64,000 bases of DNA from Nitrosopumilus sp. K4 (GCF_018128925.1 NZ_CP067007.1:1218164-1282163); one strand, 5' to 3'; counted from the stretch's first letter, positions 1 through 9,099 are shown. The notes: a model not told the origin generated them from the letters alone. Made by a program: numbers and translations.

Positions 1-573
1 ATTGCATACAAACCTCAATATCTTCAAAATGATATCGATGTAGAGGTTGTAGCCTTGTTGAGCAAGGCAAATGGAAATCCAATAGAAGGAAGTCAAGAAG
101 AAGAACAAATTCTTGAACCATTAAAAATTAAGAAATTATACAACAAATCTGTCAAAAATCTTTCAGGCGGGGAACTTCAAAAGGTTGCAGTTGCTTCCTG
201 TTTATTACAAAAGGTCGATCTTTATGCATTAGATGAACCATCAGCATTTTTAGATGTAGAAGATAGAATCGCAATAGCAAAATTCCTACAGAAATTTGTT
301 CGTTCTTTTGGAAAATCTGCAATAATAATTGATCATGATTTACAGTTAATGGATCTGATTTCAGATTCAATGGTAATTTTTGAAGGAGAATCAGGAAAAT
401 TAGGACATGCAACATCTCCAATGAACAAATCAGATGCAATGAATAGATTTCTAAAATCACTTGATATGTCATTTAGAAGAGATGAAAAAAGTTTCAGGCC
501 AAGAGTTAACAAATTAGAAAGTAGATTGGATAAAGAACAAAAAGTATCAGGTAATTTCTATTACAAAAAATGA
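1..573 (+). CDS. ABCE1/Rli1 ribosome-recycling ATPase, C-terminal part (5' end outside window)
   Basis: The open frame runs in from the window edge, so only about 190 C-terminal residues are visible. They hold the second nucleotide-binding domain of the ABCE1/Rli1 family: an ABC signature (NLSGGELQKV), a Walker B (LYALDEPSAFLD) and an H-loop (IIIDHD). There are no membrane segments, as expected for this soluble ABC protein. The family splits post-termination ribosomes in archaea and eukaryotes. The stop overlaps the start of the next gene (ATGA), which implies a shared transcript. The N-terminal Fe-S domains would lie outside the window. Confidence 0.9.
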   Translation: MAYKPQYLQNDIDVEVVALLSKANGNPIEGSQEEEQILEPLKIKKLYNKSVKNLSGGELQKVAVASCLLQKVDLYALDEPSAFLDVEDRIAIAKFLQKFVRSFGKSAIIIDHDLQLMDLISDSMVIFEGESGKLGHATSPMNKSDAMNRFLKSLDMSFRRDEKSFRPRVNKLESRLDKEQKVSGNFYYKK

Positions 574-1406
574 CTCGCATGTTGAAAAACGCATTAGAAA
601 ATGTGCTTACTCCAGAAGAAAGCGAAGAATTGATTTCAGCGTTCGATCAAATTGGAGATATCATCATAGTAAGAATTCCAGATTCATTGTTAGATAAGAA
701 AAAGATAATCGGAGAAACTCTTCTAAAAGAAGTCAGTATTGCCAAGAGTGTTTTTTATCAAGCATCAGCAGTAGAGGGAGATTTTCGTACAAGAAGCCTA
801 GAGATTCTTGCAGGAGAAAATAAGACGGAAACTGAATACAAAGAATTTGGGTGTAGATTCATAGTTGATGTTGAAAATGCATTTTTTTCACCAAGATTAT
901 CTACGGAAAGGGAAAGAATTGCAAATTTAACTCAAGATGGAGAAGTAGTAGTGAATATGTTTGCAGGCGTAGGAATGTTTTCCATTATGGTTGCAAAGAA
1001 GAAAAGATGTACGGTGTACAGTATAGATATCAATCCCGTAGCATCAAATCTTTGCAAAAAAAACATCGCCTCAAACAAATTACTTGGAAATGTAATTTCT
1101 ATTAATGGGGATGCATCAAAAATTATCAAAGAAAAATTAGAAAATAAATCAGATAGAACACTAATGCTTCTTCCAGAAAGATCTGATGAGTTTTTACAAT
1201 CTGCAATAGACACTACAAAAAATGGTGGAATTATTCATTATTATTCACATATCCATGCAGATAAAAAATCAGATGCAGGAAAACTTTCTGAAAAACACTA
1301 TTTAGAAATAACACCAGTAAAATCTGAAATATTAGGTTCAAAAATAGTTAGGCCTGTAGGACCAAGATATTATCAAACAGTGGTAGACGTAAAAATTTCA
1401 AAATAA
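570..1406 (+). CDS. Trm5/Tyw2-family class I tRNA methyltransferase
   Basis: A 278-residue Rossmann methyltransferase. The FSPRLSTERERI segment before the domain and the NMFAGVGMFSI SAM-binding loop are typical of Trm5, which makes m1G at tRNA position 37, and of the related wybutosine enzyme Tyw2. The usual catalytic NPPY-like motif appears as LLPERSDEFL, so the exact reaction is uncertain. It is shorter than many Trm5 proteins, which suggests loss of the N-terminal D1 domain. It overlaps ABCE1 by 4 nt, so both belong to translation-related functions on one transcript. Confidence 0.75.
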   Translation: MTRMLKNALENVLTPEESEELISAFDQIGDIIIVRIPDSLLDKKKIIGETLLKEVSIAKSVFYQASAVEGDFRTRSLEILAGENKTETEYKEFGCRFIVDVENAFFSPRLSTERERIANLTQDGEVVVNMFAGVGMFSIMVAKKKRCTVYSIDINPVASNLCKKNIASNKLLGNVISINGDASKIIKEKLENKSDRTLMLLPERSDEFLQSAIDTTKNGGIIHYYSHIHADKKSDAGKLSEKHYLEITPVKSEILGSKIVRPVGPRYYQTVVDVKISK

Positions 1407-1407
1407 T

Positions 1408-1626
1408 TTAATCGTCAGAGGTTATGGATGCAGGAGATGGTTTTGTGGTTGCCATTACATATCCAATCCATGCAATTACTCCCAAAATTCCACCGGCAAT
1501 CATCAATACAGAAAGTTGTAGAACAATAGGACTCCATTCAGAAAGCATTAACAGATATGCATAAACAAAGAAGCCTCCAATACACAAAACAAAAATGGTA
1601 ATACCCATTCCTTTGCGTTTGTCCAT
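1408..1626 (-). CDS. small membrane protein, two TM segments
   Basis: A 72-residue protein with two hydrophobic segments (about residues 8-28 and 35-58) and a short polar Ser/Thr/Pro tail. It lies tail to tail with the methyltransferase gene, one base from its stop. I recognise no family. Its hydrophobic pattern and the lack of any competing frame support it being real. Function unknown. Confidence 0.6.
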   Translation of the reverse strand: MDKRKGMGITIFVLCIGGFFVYAYLLMLSEWSPIVLQLSVLMIAGGILGVIAWIGYVMATTKPSPASITSDD

Positions 1627-1664
1627 TGCGATAAAGTTTTTCGTGAGTTATTTATTGGTTTGAA

Positions 1665-2162
1665 CTAATTCAATTCAATTGCCATCAAATATGCATCCTC
1701 ACCATCACGATAATATGCATTAAGTTGTTGTCTAATCACAAATCCAAGTTTTTCATACAATCTAACAGCATCAGTATTTGAGCATCGAACTTCCAAGTAA
1801 AACTCATCACATTTTTTTATTTTTACACCATTTATTGATTCTTCAACAAGTGCTTTACCAATTCCTTTTTTTCTATATTCATCAAGAACTGCAACTGAAA
1901 CTACGTGTCCTTTTTTTACAAACCCTAATTTTTTAAAGTTTGAAAAACCATATTCAGTTTTACACATAATATATCCAACATGCTTTCCATTAATCTCTGC
2001 AACTAAGAAAGCCTCTGGAATTTCTGCAAGTAGGCTTTCATAGAAATAATCAGAATAATGTTCTGGTAATGTCTTTAGGTTAATTTCCATGACAGGAATC
2101 AGATCGCTTGGTTCAGCTCTTCGAATAATACAATCCCCAATCTGTCTAAGGATTACTTGCAT
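1665..2162 (-). CDS. GNAT N-acetyltransferase, RimI-like
   Basis: A 165-residue GNAT fold. The acetyl-CoA loop is visible as VLDEYRKKGIGKALVEE (the R/Q-x-x-G-x-G/A motif), followed by FYLEVRCSNTDAVRLYEKLGF, the RimI/Ard1 hallmark. Archaeal members acetylate protein N-termini. The start places RRAEPSDLIPVMEIN near the N-terminus, where this family begins. Substrates cannot be told from sequence. Confidence 0.82.
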   Translation of the reverse strand: MQVILRQIGDCIIRRAEPSDLIPVMEINLKTLPEHYSDYFYESLLAEIPEAFLVAEINGKHVGYIMCKTEYGFSNFKKLGFVKKGHVVSVAVLDEYRKKGIGKALVEESINGVKIKKCDEFYLEVRCSNTDAVRLYEKLGFVIRQQLNAYYRDGEDAYLMAIELN

Positions 2163-2187
2163 GAATTGATTAGTCCTCTTTCAATAT

Positions 2188-2571
2188 TTAATTTTTAGAA
2201 TCAAGAAATGGAGTGTCTGGGAAATATTCATCCCTCCACTTCATCAGTTTGTAAAAAATTTCAAGGTAGTCTTCGGATCGAGTGGTAACATGAACATGTG
2301 CATCAAAGTCCTCACAATGTCCTTCAAAAATCATAGTACTTTGCCGTTTAAACTGAGGTATTGTCAAACCGATTTTTTTTACAGAGTCAAAAACATAGTT
2401 ATCTATTTGTACTAATTTTGCTGAAATTATGATCTTTTTATCTTCTTTTTTCAAGTTAATGTCTTTCTCAATTTTTTCTTTTCTTGATTCAGTCCATTTA
2501 GGAGATTCTGGTGGCCAATGGTGAAAATATACTTTTTCGGCAAAGAATGCAATATGATGATTTTTTTCCAA
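2188..2571 (-). CDS. conserved-looking hypothetical protein, 127 aa
   Basis: A soluble, charged protein with several His and Trp residues (FFAEKVYFHHWPPESPKW near the N-terminus, then HCEDFDAHVHVTT). I recognise no domain. The cluster of His and Asp residues around 85-95 could bind metal, but that is inference. It lies between the acetyltransferase and another small gene on the same strand. Confidence 0.6.
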   Translation of the reverse strand: MEKNHHIAFFAEKVYFHHWPPESPKWTESRKEKIEKDINLKKEDKKIIISAKLVQIDNYVFDSVKKIGLTIPQFKRQSTMIFEGHCEDFDAHVHVTTRSEDYLEIFYKLMKWRDEYFPDTPFLDSKN

Positions 2572-2617
2572 CGATGTTCAACTAATTTTTATTTTGACTT
2601 AATAGTATTGGCAAGAA

Positions 2618-2773
2618 TCATCTCTCAATAATACCAGTATCCTGCAAAACCCACTCTAGTGCCTTGAAATATCCTTGTTTGAAATCCTTTTCATCTATAG
2701 CCATATCAGAATTTGTTCGTAGTTCATGGAGTAATTGATTTGCTTTCTGGACAATTGTCTCTTCATCCAACAT
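2618..2773 (-). CDS. small hypothetical protein, 51 aa
   Basis: The frame is open further upstream to 2836, but the ATG at 2773 (MLDEETIVQKANQLLHEL) gives a compact, helical, soluble protein. The upstream extension looks like translated promoter DNA. No recognised domain. The divergent protease gene starts about 90 bases away. Confidence 0.5.
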   Translation of the reverse strand: MLDEETIVQKANQLLHELRTNSDMAIDEKDFKQGYFKALEWVLQDTGIIER

Positions 2774-2865
2774 ATTATGATGTTTTTTTTGTTCTTTTAA
2801 TGGATTTCTAACTAAAAATGAGATTAACAAAACCAATTAATGGAAAAAACAGGCCCTAAAATAGA

Positions 2866-3960
2866 ATGAGCGATCCATCTCAAGAAGAAGTAATTTCATT
2901 GGTTAATTCTATGTTTGAAGTTACTCAATTTAACAAAGGGTTGTATTCTTTGGAATTTAGAATCGAAAATCATGATTTTAAAGAAAAATTTGAAAATTTG
3001 GCTCGTAAGTTAGAATCAATGAGTTATGTATGCAAATTAGAACTTATGAATAATGAAAAATTTATCATAATTCAAAAATTTGCTCCAAAAAAACAAAGAA
3101 AATGGCTCAGTACTTCATGGACTCCGAGAATTCTCTTTGCTGTCGTAATCACATTTGTAATGATTGACGGATACTATAGAACTGCAGGAACAAACTCTAT
3201 TGTAGATATCGGAGAGCCGCTAGAAATGGCAGGGATTTACACATTATCTCTTCTAGGCATTTTAGGAATTCACGAGCTTGGACACATAATAGCTGCAAAA
3301 ATTCACAAACTTAACACAACATGGCCATATTTCATACCAGGATTACCAGTTATTGGAATTCCTACTTTTGGTGCATTTATTCAATCAAGAGGATTAACAA
3401 TTAATCGCGAAATTTTATTTGATGTAGCCATTGCTGGACCAATTGCGGGATTAATTATTGCAGTCATTGTTTCAGTTTATGGGGCATATACAGCCCCAAT
3501 TTTAGATCAAGAGTTTGCTCAAGATTTGTTTGAAGAGTCAAGATTAATTGAATGGAATCAAGGGGAACCACTTCTAATGACTGCAAGCCTAGCAATGTTT
3601 GGAAAGGGAGGAGAAGGTCACGAAGTAATTATGACTCCAGTATTGTTTGCAGCATGGATTGGATTTTTGATTACCTTTCTAAACTTGCTACCCGCATGGC
3701 AATTAGATGGAGGCCACATGGCAAGAACACTATTAGGGCCAAAATTGCACAGATATGCAACATTTGGAAGTATGGCAATCTTAGTTTTGTTAGGTTATTG
3801 GTTGATGGCAATGTTAATTCTTGTAATGAGTTCAAAAAACCCTAGTGCAAATCCATTAGATGATATTTCACCATTATCAAAAAACAGAAAGATGATCTAC
3901 ATAGGAGTCATAATACTTGCGTTTCTTTGCGCACCATTACCAGCAAACTTTCTATCTTAG
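2866..3960 (+). CDS. site-2 protease family (M50) intramembrane metalloprotease
   Basis: A 364-residue multi-pass membrane protein. The zinc-binding HExxH appears in ILGIHELGHIIAA (about residue 140), and the third ligand in LLPAWQLDGGHMA (about 280), the NxxPxxxLDGG motif of site-2 proteases. A soluble N-terminal domain of about 80 residues precedes the first membrane segment. Family members cut membrane-embedded substrates, often in signalling. The C-terminus overlaps the convergent gene by 9 bases. Confidence 0.88.
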   Translation: MSDPSQEEVISLVNSMFEVTQFNKGLYSLEFRIENHDFKEKFENLARKLESMSYVCKLELMNNEKFIIIQKFAPKKQRKWLSTSWTPRILFAVVITFVMIDGYYRTAGTNSIVDIGEPLEMAGIYTLSLLGILGIHELGHIIAAKIHKLNTTWPYFIPGLPVIGIPTFGAFIQSRGLTINREILFDVAIAGPIAGLIIAVIVSVYGAYTAPILDQEFAQDLFEESRLIEWNQGEPLLMTASLAMFGKGGEGHEVIMTPVLFAAWIGFLITFLNLLPAWQLDGGHMARTLLGPKLHRYATFGSMAILVLLGYWLMAMLILVMSSKNPSANPLDDISPLSKNRKMIYIGVIILAFLCAPLPANFLS

Positions 3961-5034
3961 AAGCAATCTTGCACCGTCGGTTACTACAGCAACCTTTTGT
4001 CTAGCACCTTGTGTTTTTAAGATGTAATCCATCGCATGTTTTATCCCAGGAAGAGAAATCATGTTTAATTTTTTTGCATAAAATTCAGGCAATATCGAAA
4101 CCAACCCAATTTGGAAATCTTTTTGAATTTCAGATAAGAATAACAAATCTTCCATTCCAGAAACATATGTTGTAGGATTTTTAAGTTGTTCAAAAGTTAA
4201 TCTGCCTTCAATAAATTGTTGTAATGCATCTGAACCAAGTCCTGTTTTGCATTCCGCAACAAGAATCGCAAGACCATCTTTTTTTATTGCACCAGAACAA
4301 TTCCATAATGAAGAAAGGGATTTTCCAAGATTATCATTACTAGCATCTTTTCCTGTGCTAATTATCATCGATTTGTGTTCGCCTACATCTTTTATTCCAA
4401 ATGATTCTAGTGTCTTAGTAGCAGATGATGTTTGTGATGGATGACCAATCGTAAAATCAACTATTCCTTTAGAATTTGCTACAATTTCAATTCCTTGAAT
4501 TTCAAAATTATCTGAAAACTTTTTTGCCTCTTGAAAACTTTCAGTAGGTTGTCCAGATGAAGGCATATTGTCTTTTCTTTTTGCGTATGCAGATAACATA
4601 GAATCCTGACCAAATTTTTTAATCAAACGAGTTGCAATTGTTTCATATCCAAAAAGACCATCAAATTCTACTTCACCCATAAAAACAAGATTAGAGTTTG
4701 AAAGTACAGCATCATCAAATTCATTAATTGAACTTCCTTCAGGTAATCCTGCCTTAACCAAATTAAGAATTTTTTTCTCTGCAAGAATTTTTGGAAAAGG
4801 AAGTGATTTTTGTTCACAGATAGAAAACATAGTTGAAATAATTTTTTGGACAGAGCGGGAATTATGTAAAACGACCAATTCCATTGGTTTACTCAAATCA
4901 ATAGAACTGATTTTCTCGTTGATCGCTTCATCTTCCATTATTTTTGCATCAGAATCAATTTTTTGCTCTAAATTTTCTGCCCTAATATCCAAGACCACAT
5001 CAGCAATACCATAATTTAACCAGATTTCAGGCAT
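3952..5034 (-). CDS. LarA-like (DUF2088-type) protein, diverged
   Basis: A 360-residue soluble protein. The C-terminal half has the pattern KKDGLAILVAECKTGLGS, which resembles the C-terminal domain of the nickel-pincer lactate racemase LarA family. The segment LVVLHNSRSVQKIIS resembles that family's N-terminal part. I could not find the catalytic Lys and His set with confidence, so a racemase function should not be assumed. It may be a structural relative with another role. It is convergent with the protease gene and divergent from pyrE. Confidence 0.55.
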   Translation of the reverse strand: MPEIWLNYGIADVVLDIRAENLEQKIDSDAKIMEDEAINEKISSIDLSKPMELVVLHNSRSVQKIISTMFSICEQKSLPFPKILAEKKILNLVKAGLPEGSSINEFDDAVLSNSNLVFMGEVEFDGLFGYETIATRLIKKFGQDSMLSAYAKRKDNMPSSGQPTESFQEAKKFSDNFEIQGIEIVANSKGIVDFTIGHPSQTSSATKTLESFGIKDVGEHKSMIISTGKDASNDNLGKSLSSLWNCSGAIKKDGLAILVAECKTGLGSDALQQFIEGRLTFEQLKNPTTYVSGMEDLLFLSEIQKDFQIGLVSILPEFYAKKLNMISLPGIKHAMDYILKTQGARQKVAVVTDGARLLLR

Positions 5035-5084
5035 AATTCATAGTCAATACAAACCAAAATAAATCCAGTGTAGTTAATTTTGGT

Positions 5085-5690
5085 ATGGAATTTGTAAAAC
5101 AGTTTGCAACCTTTTTGCATCAAAAAGGGATCATAAAATTTGGTGATTTCACACTTGCCAGCGGTAAAAAGAGCTCATATTATGTAGATTTAAGATTAGT
5201 TCCCAGTTACCCACATGAATTTAGAATGATGGTAAAGCATCTGCAAAATCAGATTGCTGAGAAAATTGGATTAGATGGTTTTGATTCCATAGTTTCAGTC
5301 CCCACAGGAGGATTAATTATTGCATCTGCACTTGCAATTGAGACTGTAAAACCACTAATCTACGTAAGAGGCAAGCCAAAGAATTATGGTACATCAAAAT
5401 TAGTAGAGGGTCAATTTCACAAAGGAATGAAGGTGTTAATGATAGACGACGTTGCCACAACTGGTGGCTCAGTTCTAAATGCCATCAAATTACTCAAAGA
5501 CGAAAAAATTGAGATCACAGACGCGTTTGTTATTGTTAACAGAATGGAAGGTGCAGATAAAGCGCTAAATGAAGAAGGTGTGAAAATGCATTCGCTTCTA
5601 AATGTTCTAGATATTACTCAAGCATTGTTTGATCAAAAACTTGTCAGTCAAGAAACACTAGAAAAAGTGAAAAGACAAATAGGAAGTTGA
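5085..5690 (+). CDS. pyrE: orotate phosphoribosyltransferase
   Basis: A 201-residue type I phosphoribosyltransferase of pyrimidine synthesis, making OMP from orotate and PRPP. The N-terminus has GDFTLASGKKSSYYVDLR, typical of PyrE. The PRPP-binding loop is VLMIDDVATTGGS (about residues 118-130). It has the usual family length and starts about 50 bases from the divergent LarA-like gene. Confidence 0.93.
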   Translation: MEFVKQFATFLHQKGIIKFGDFTLASGKKSSYYVDLRLVPSYPHEFRMMVKHLQNQIAEKIGLDGFDSIVSVPTGGLIIASALAIETVKPLIYVRGKPKNYGTSKLVEGQFHKGMKVLMIDDVATTGGSVLNAIKLLKDEKIEITDAFVIVNRMEGADKALNEEGVKMHSLLNVLDITQALFDQKLVSQETLEKVKRQIGS

Positions 5691-5798
5691 AAGGCAGCTC
5701 AGACAAATGCCTTCACATCATCATTCAGATATAACTCTGATTCTTCATTGCAGCCAGTAAATTGTGTATTTTCTTATTTTAAAACTAATAGGGTTTAA

Positions 5799-5872
5799 TG
5801 GGCCCAAAGGGCTTCGATCCCTTGGCTCACCGGTTATGAGCCGGTTACTCTACCAAGCTGAGTTATGGGCCC
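5799..5872 (-). tRNA. tRNA with CAU anticodon (elongator Met or Ile2)
   Basis: Read on the minus strand it folds as a cloverleaf. The acceptor GGGCCCA pairs perfectly with TGGGCCC. The anticodon stem ACCGG/CCGGT surrounds loop CTCATAA, so the anticodon is CAU. There is no initiator-type GGG/CCC anticodon stem and no A1-U72 pair, so it is elongator Met or the modified-C34 Ile2 tRNA. The T-loop reads ATCGAAG with A at position 54. CCA is not encoded. Confidence 0.9.
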
Positions 5873-5913
5873 TAAGCAGGTGAAAATTTTATTGGGTATA
5901 AAATGTTGTGAGC

Positions 5914-6546
5914 TTAACAGTATGCTTCATAACAACTGTCAAGCAGCAGGTTTTGTGCAGAGATTGACTTGTCGGCAATTTCTATCAGGTTATCTTTGTC
6001 AGTAGATGCATTTTCTAAAATATGTCTCCATGCTGCTGCATGTCTAATATCGGCTTCAGTGTGAAGTTTGAAGTATTCAGTCGCATCTTCGCTTGACATT
6101 CCATAAAATTCTGCCAAACCTTCTAATTTTGTTTGACTGATTTTTGGAATTTCTTTTTCAAATGCATACATTGCACATGAACCACCTTCATAGGTATTCA
6201 TCAAGCCAGACAAATTTGAAACTGCCTTTTGTGTTTTTGGAAGGCCTTCATAATTAATCAATTCATCCTCAGATACTCCCAATGCGCCAGCGAATCTTAT
6301 CCAAGGCTGAATATGATCAGATTCTTCTTTTTGGTTTGACACTAATTCATCAATTTCTGATTCTGGTGCTTGTTGAATTATAGGAGTCATGAATTCAGGT
6401 ACTGTTTTTACAAGTTGGAAGTATTCTTTAGAATATCCAGTTAAAGATTCAAGAGTTAATTTTCCATCAGACCACATTTCATAAAAGGGATGCTTTAGTA
6501 AACTTCTTTCTTCAATCATTTGATCAATTTGTTTTATTAGATTCAT
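5914..6546 (-). CDS. PqqC/TenA-fold (heme-oxygenase-like) protein
   Basis: The ATG at 6546 (MNLIKQIDQMIEERSLLKHP) fits the family; longer readings would run into the tRNA-Glu region. The protein is all-helical with HPFYEMWSDGKLTLESL near the start, plus EESDHIQPW and HTEADIRHAAAW. These Glu/His residues match the PqqC/CADD/UndA-like helical oxidoreductase superfamily, whose members often hold a metal pair. In Chlamydia such a protein makes p-aminobenzoate. The substrate here is unknown. Confidence 0.78.
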   Translation of the reverse strand: MNLIKQIDQMIEERSLLKHPFYEMWSDGKLTLESLTGYSKEYFQLVKTVPEFMTPIIQQAPESEIDELVSNQKEESDHIQPWIRFAGALGVSEDELINYEGLPKTQKAVSNLSGLMNTYEGGSCAMYAFEKEIPKISQTKLEGLAEFYGMSSEDATEYFKLHTEADIRHAAAWRHILENASTDKDNLIEIADKSISAQNLLLDSCYEAYC

Positions 6547-6626
6547 GTCACAATTCCGGAATAGCCAATAAAAAAATCTTTGTGGTTTACAAAAGATTTT
6601 ATGGACAAAATACCGAATTTGTGTGG

Positions 6627-6720
6627 GTTCCAGTGGTGTAGACCGGTCAAGCATACTGCCCTTTCAAGGCAGTGATCCCGGGTTCAAAATCTAACGATGA
6701 AAATCCCGGCTGGAGCACCA
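6627..6720 (+). tRNA. tRNA-Glu (UUC) with a T-loop intron
   Basis: The acceptor GTTCCAG pairs with CTGGAGC, followed by discriminator A and an encoded CCA. The anticodon stem CTGCC/GGCAG encloses CTTTCAA, giving UUC (Glu). The T stem CCGGG/CCCGG encloses 22 bases where 7 are normal, so a stretch of about 15 bases (roughly 6690-6704) must be removed. Without it the loop becomes TTCAAAT. This is an intron at a non-canonical site. Confidence 0.88.
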
Positions 6721-6761
6721 AGATTTAATTACTAATGAGAAAGTTTTTTGAATAGGCTATC

Positions 6762-7613
6762 TTGGACAGGAAAAATATCGAGATTAACCCATTATTAGAG
6801 ACGTATGGAAGATACATTAAGCAAATTGACCAAGCATTAGACAAAGAATTATCACTTTATTCAGAATCAGAGTTTATTGAACCACTAAAATATTCTCTAG
6901 ACGGAGGAAAAAGGATCAGACCAATAATTTTGGTGTTAGCTGCGGAGAGCGTGGGCAAAGTTGATGAGAATACGTTTGCAGCATCATGTGCGGTTGAATT
7001 TTTGCACATGGAATCTATCATCCATGATGATATTATCGATAATGAAACTATGAGAAGGCAAAAAGATCCATTTCATATCAAATATGGATACAACACAAGT
7101 GTCCTGACAGGCGATTTTGTTTTAGGACTGATTCTTGCAATTTCATCAAGATTAGACAATGCAAGAATCACCAAAGATTTGGCAACCACTGCAATGTTGA
7201 TGAGTGAAGGTGAGATGATCGAAGGTAGATTGGAAACAAGTGAGGATGTAACTTTTGATGATTATCTCAAAGTTATAGAATACAAAACAGCAACTGCATT
7301 TGAAGTTGCGGCAAGAACTGGGGCAATCATAGCAAGCGGTACGGAAGAACAAATTGAAGCCCTAACAGAATATGGAAGAAATATTGGAATAGCCTATCAA
7401 ATAAGAGATGATCTATTAGATTGGAAAAATGAAGACAAGTTGTTTAATTTTCTAATTAAGAAAAGTTCTGATCCTAGAGATGTATTCAATAAAATGGAAG
7501 AACTTTTGAAAGAGTATTCTGAAAAAGCCAGAGCAGGCTTGAGAAAAATTCCAGATAACGATGCTAAAGTAAATTTAGAAAAATTGATAAAATTTACTTC
7601 ATTTAAGGCATAA
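6762..7613 (+). CDS. polyprenyl (geranylgeranyl-type) diphosphate synthase
   Basis: A 283-residue trans-isoprenyl diphosphate synthase that elongates allylic diphosphates for archaeal lipids. It starts with TTG. The GGKRIRP motif and first Asp-rich motif HDDIIDNETMRR (about residue 86) are clear. The second Asp-rich motif is present as QIRDDLLDW. The segment after the second motif is shorter than usual and lacks the typical GK-D-ExK pattern, so chain length is uncertain. It is convergent with nuoN, overlapping by about 11 bases. Confidence 0.87.
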   Translation: MDRKNIEINPLLETYGRYIKQIDQALDKELSLYSESEFIEPLKYSLDGGKRIRPIILVLAAESVGKVDENTFAASCAVEFLHMESIIHDDIIDNETMRRQKDPFHIKYGYNTSVLTGDFVLGLILAISSRLDNARITKDLATTAMLMSEGEMIEGRLETSEDVTFDDYLKVIEYKTATAFEVAARTGAIIASGTEEQIEALTEYGRNIGIAYQIRDDLLDWKNEDKLFNFLIKKSSDPRDVFNKMEELLKEYSEKARAGLRKIPDNDAKVNLEKLIKFTSFKA

Positions 7614-9087
7614 TAGCCATACTAACAGTTGGTGAAGCCATCTCTACGAATTTTATTATTGGATCTGGATACACACCTAGTGCAACCATGAATATTATTG
7701 AGAATATCATAACGGCAATGACAGACTTTGGTTCTGAAACTCTCTTTTCAGTTTCGCCTTCAAAGTACATTTTTCTCATAATCCAACCATAGTAAGCTAA
7801 TGATAAAGCACTGTTTAGAACACCTGCAATTGCAAGCCATGGTGCCCAAGATATTGCAGAGCTAGCATCTAATGCACCACCAAATAACATCAGTTTACTC
7901 CAGAATCCGTTTAATGGGGGAACACCTGCAAGTGCCAAAAGCGAGATCACCAAACCTAAAGAAGTTATAGGCATTCTTCTACCTAGGCCTTTTAGCTTGT
8001 CTAAGTTTGTAACTGCCAAAGTTGTAACTATGCCACCTACTGCAATGAATGCTGCACCTTTCATTACTGCATGATTAAGAATGTGATACATTGAACCTTG
8101 AATACCCATTGAAGAGAATGGTGCTACAGCAAGTCCAATCAGGATATATCCTGCATGCCCTATACTTGAATAAGCTAACATCCTTGAAAGATTCTTCTGC
8201 ATTATTGCTGCAATGTTTCCAATAGTCATTGTCATTACAGCAATAATTCCTAATGCTAGTGTCCAATCAAGATTAAGCGCTACCATTCCTAAAACAATTA
8301 TTCTAATTGCAGCAGCAAATCCTGCCTTCTTTGTACCTGCTGCAAGTAAAGTGGTTATTGGTGTAGGTGCACCTTCATAGGTATCAGGAAGCCACATATG
8401 GAATGGAACAAGCCCCATCTTGAATCCAAATCCTGCAATGAACATTCCAACTGAAAGCAATGCAATTGGAAGTAAAGATGGATCTAAAGTTGAGTACCCC
8501 TGAATCACTTCACCAATGTTTGTAGAACCTGTAAGTCCATAAGATAATGAAATTCCATAAACAATAATAGCAGAAGATAAAGCGCCAAACAAGAAGTACT
8601 TTAGTGCGGCCTCATTAGAGCTCGGATTCTTTTTCATAAATCCTGCAAGTACATATGTTGGAATGCTCATAAGCTCCCAAGCAACAAATAACATTACAAG
8701 ATCTGTTGAATAAGCAACAAGAACCATACCTATAGTAGAAAGCAGAATTAGAGAATAGTAAACTGCAGGATGATTTTGTTTTCTCATATAATTGAATGAG
8801 CCAACAGTTGTGAAAATTGCAACAATCAACATGGCTATTGCAAAGAACCCACCAAACGTATCATCAACTAAAACATCTTCAGAGAACAATGCAGATGGAA
8901 GTATATGCTCAGTTGTTAGTTGATATGCAACATATCCAATTGAAACTATTAGTGCAGCAAATGCAATTACTGCATAAAATGAGTTAGAACCTTTCTCTTT
9001 TCTAGCAATGCTGATGATTGGTAATATCACACCAATTACACCCAAAATTGCTATAATCACTAATGGAGTTGAACTAATTTCTAACAT
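7603..9087 (-). CDS. nuoN: complex I subunit N (NuoN-like antiporter-type)
   Basis: A 494-residue membrane protein with about 14 hydrophobic segments and the proton-conducting antiporter core. Examples are LMSIPTYVLAGF, GFKMGLVPFHMWLPDTYEGA and AYSSIGHAGYILIGLA. It is the last gene of an 11-gene minus-strand block, 12 bases after nuoL. It forms part of the proton-pumping arm of complex I. Confidence 0.95.
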   Translation of the reverse strand: MLEISSTPLVIIAILGVIGVILPIISIARKEKGSNSFYAVIAFAALIVSIGYVAYQLTTEHILPSALFSEDVLVDDTFGGFFAIAMLIVAIFTTVGSFNYMRKQNHPAVYYSLILLSTIGMVLVAYSTDLVMLFVAWELMSIPTYVLAGFMKKNPSSNEAALKYFLFGALSSAIIVYGISLSYGLTGSTNIGEVIQGYSTLDPSLLPIALLSVGMFIAGFGFKMGLVPFHMWLPDTYEGAPTPITTLLAAGTKKAGFAAAIRIIVLGMVALNLDWTLALGIIAVMTMTIGNIAAIMQKNLSRMLAYSSIGHAGYILIGLAVAPFSSMGIQGSMYHILNHAVMKGAAFIAVGGIVTTLAVTNLDKLKGLGRRMPITSLGLVISLLALAGVPPLNGFWSKLMLFGGALDASSAISWAPWLAIAGVLNSALSLAYYGWIMRKMYFEGETEKRVSEPKSVIAVMIFSIIFMVALGVYPDPIIKFVEMASPTVSMAIMP

Positions 9088-9099
9088 CTCATAATCCTC

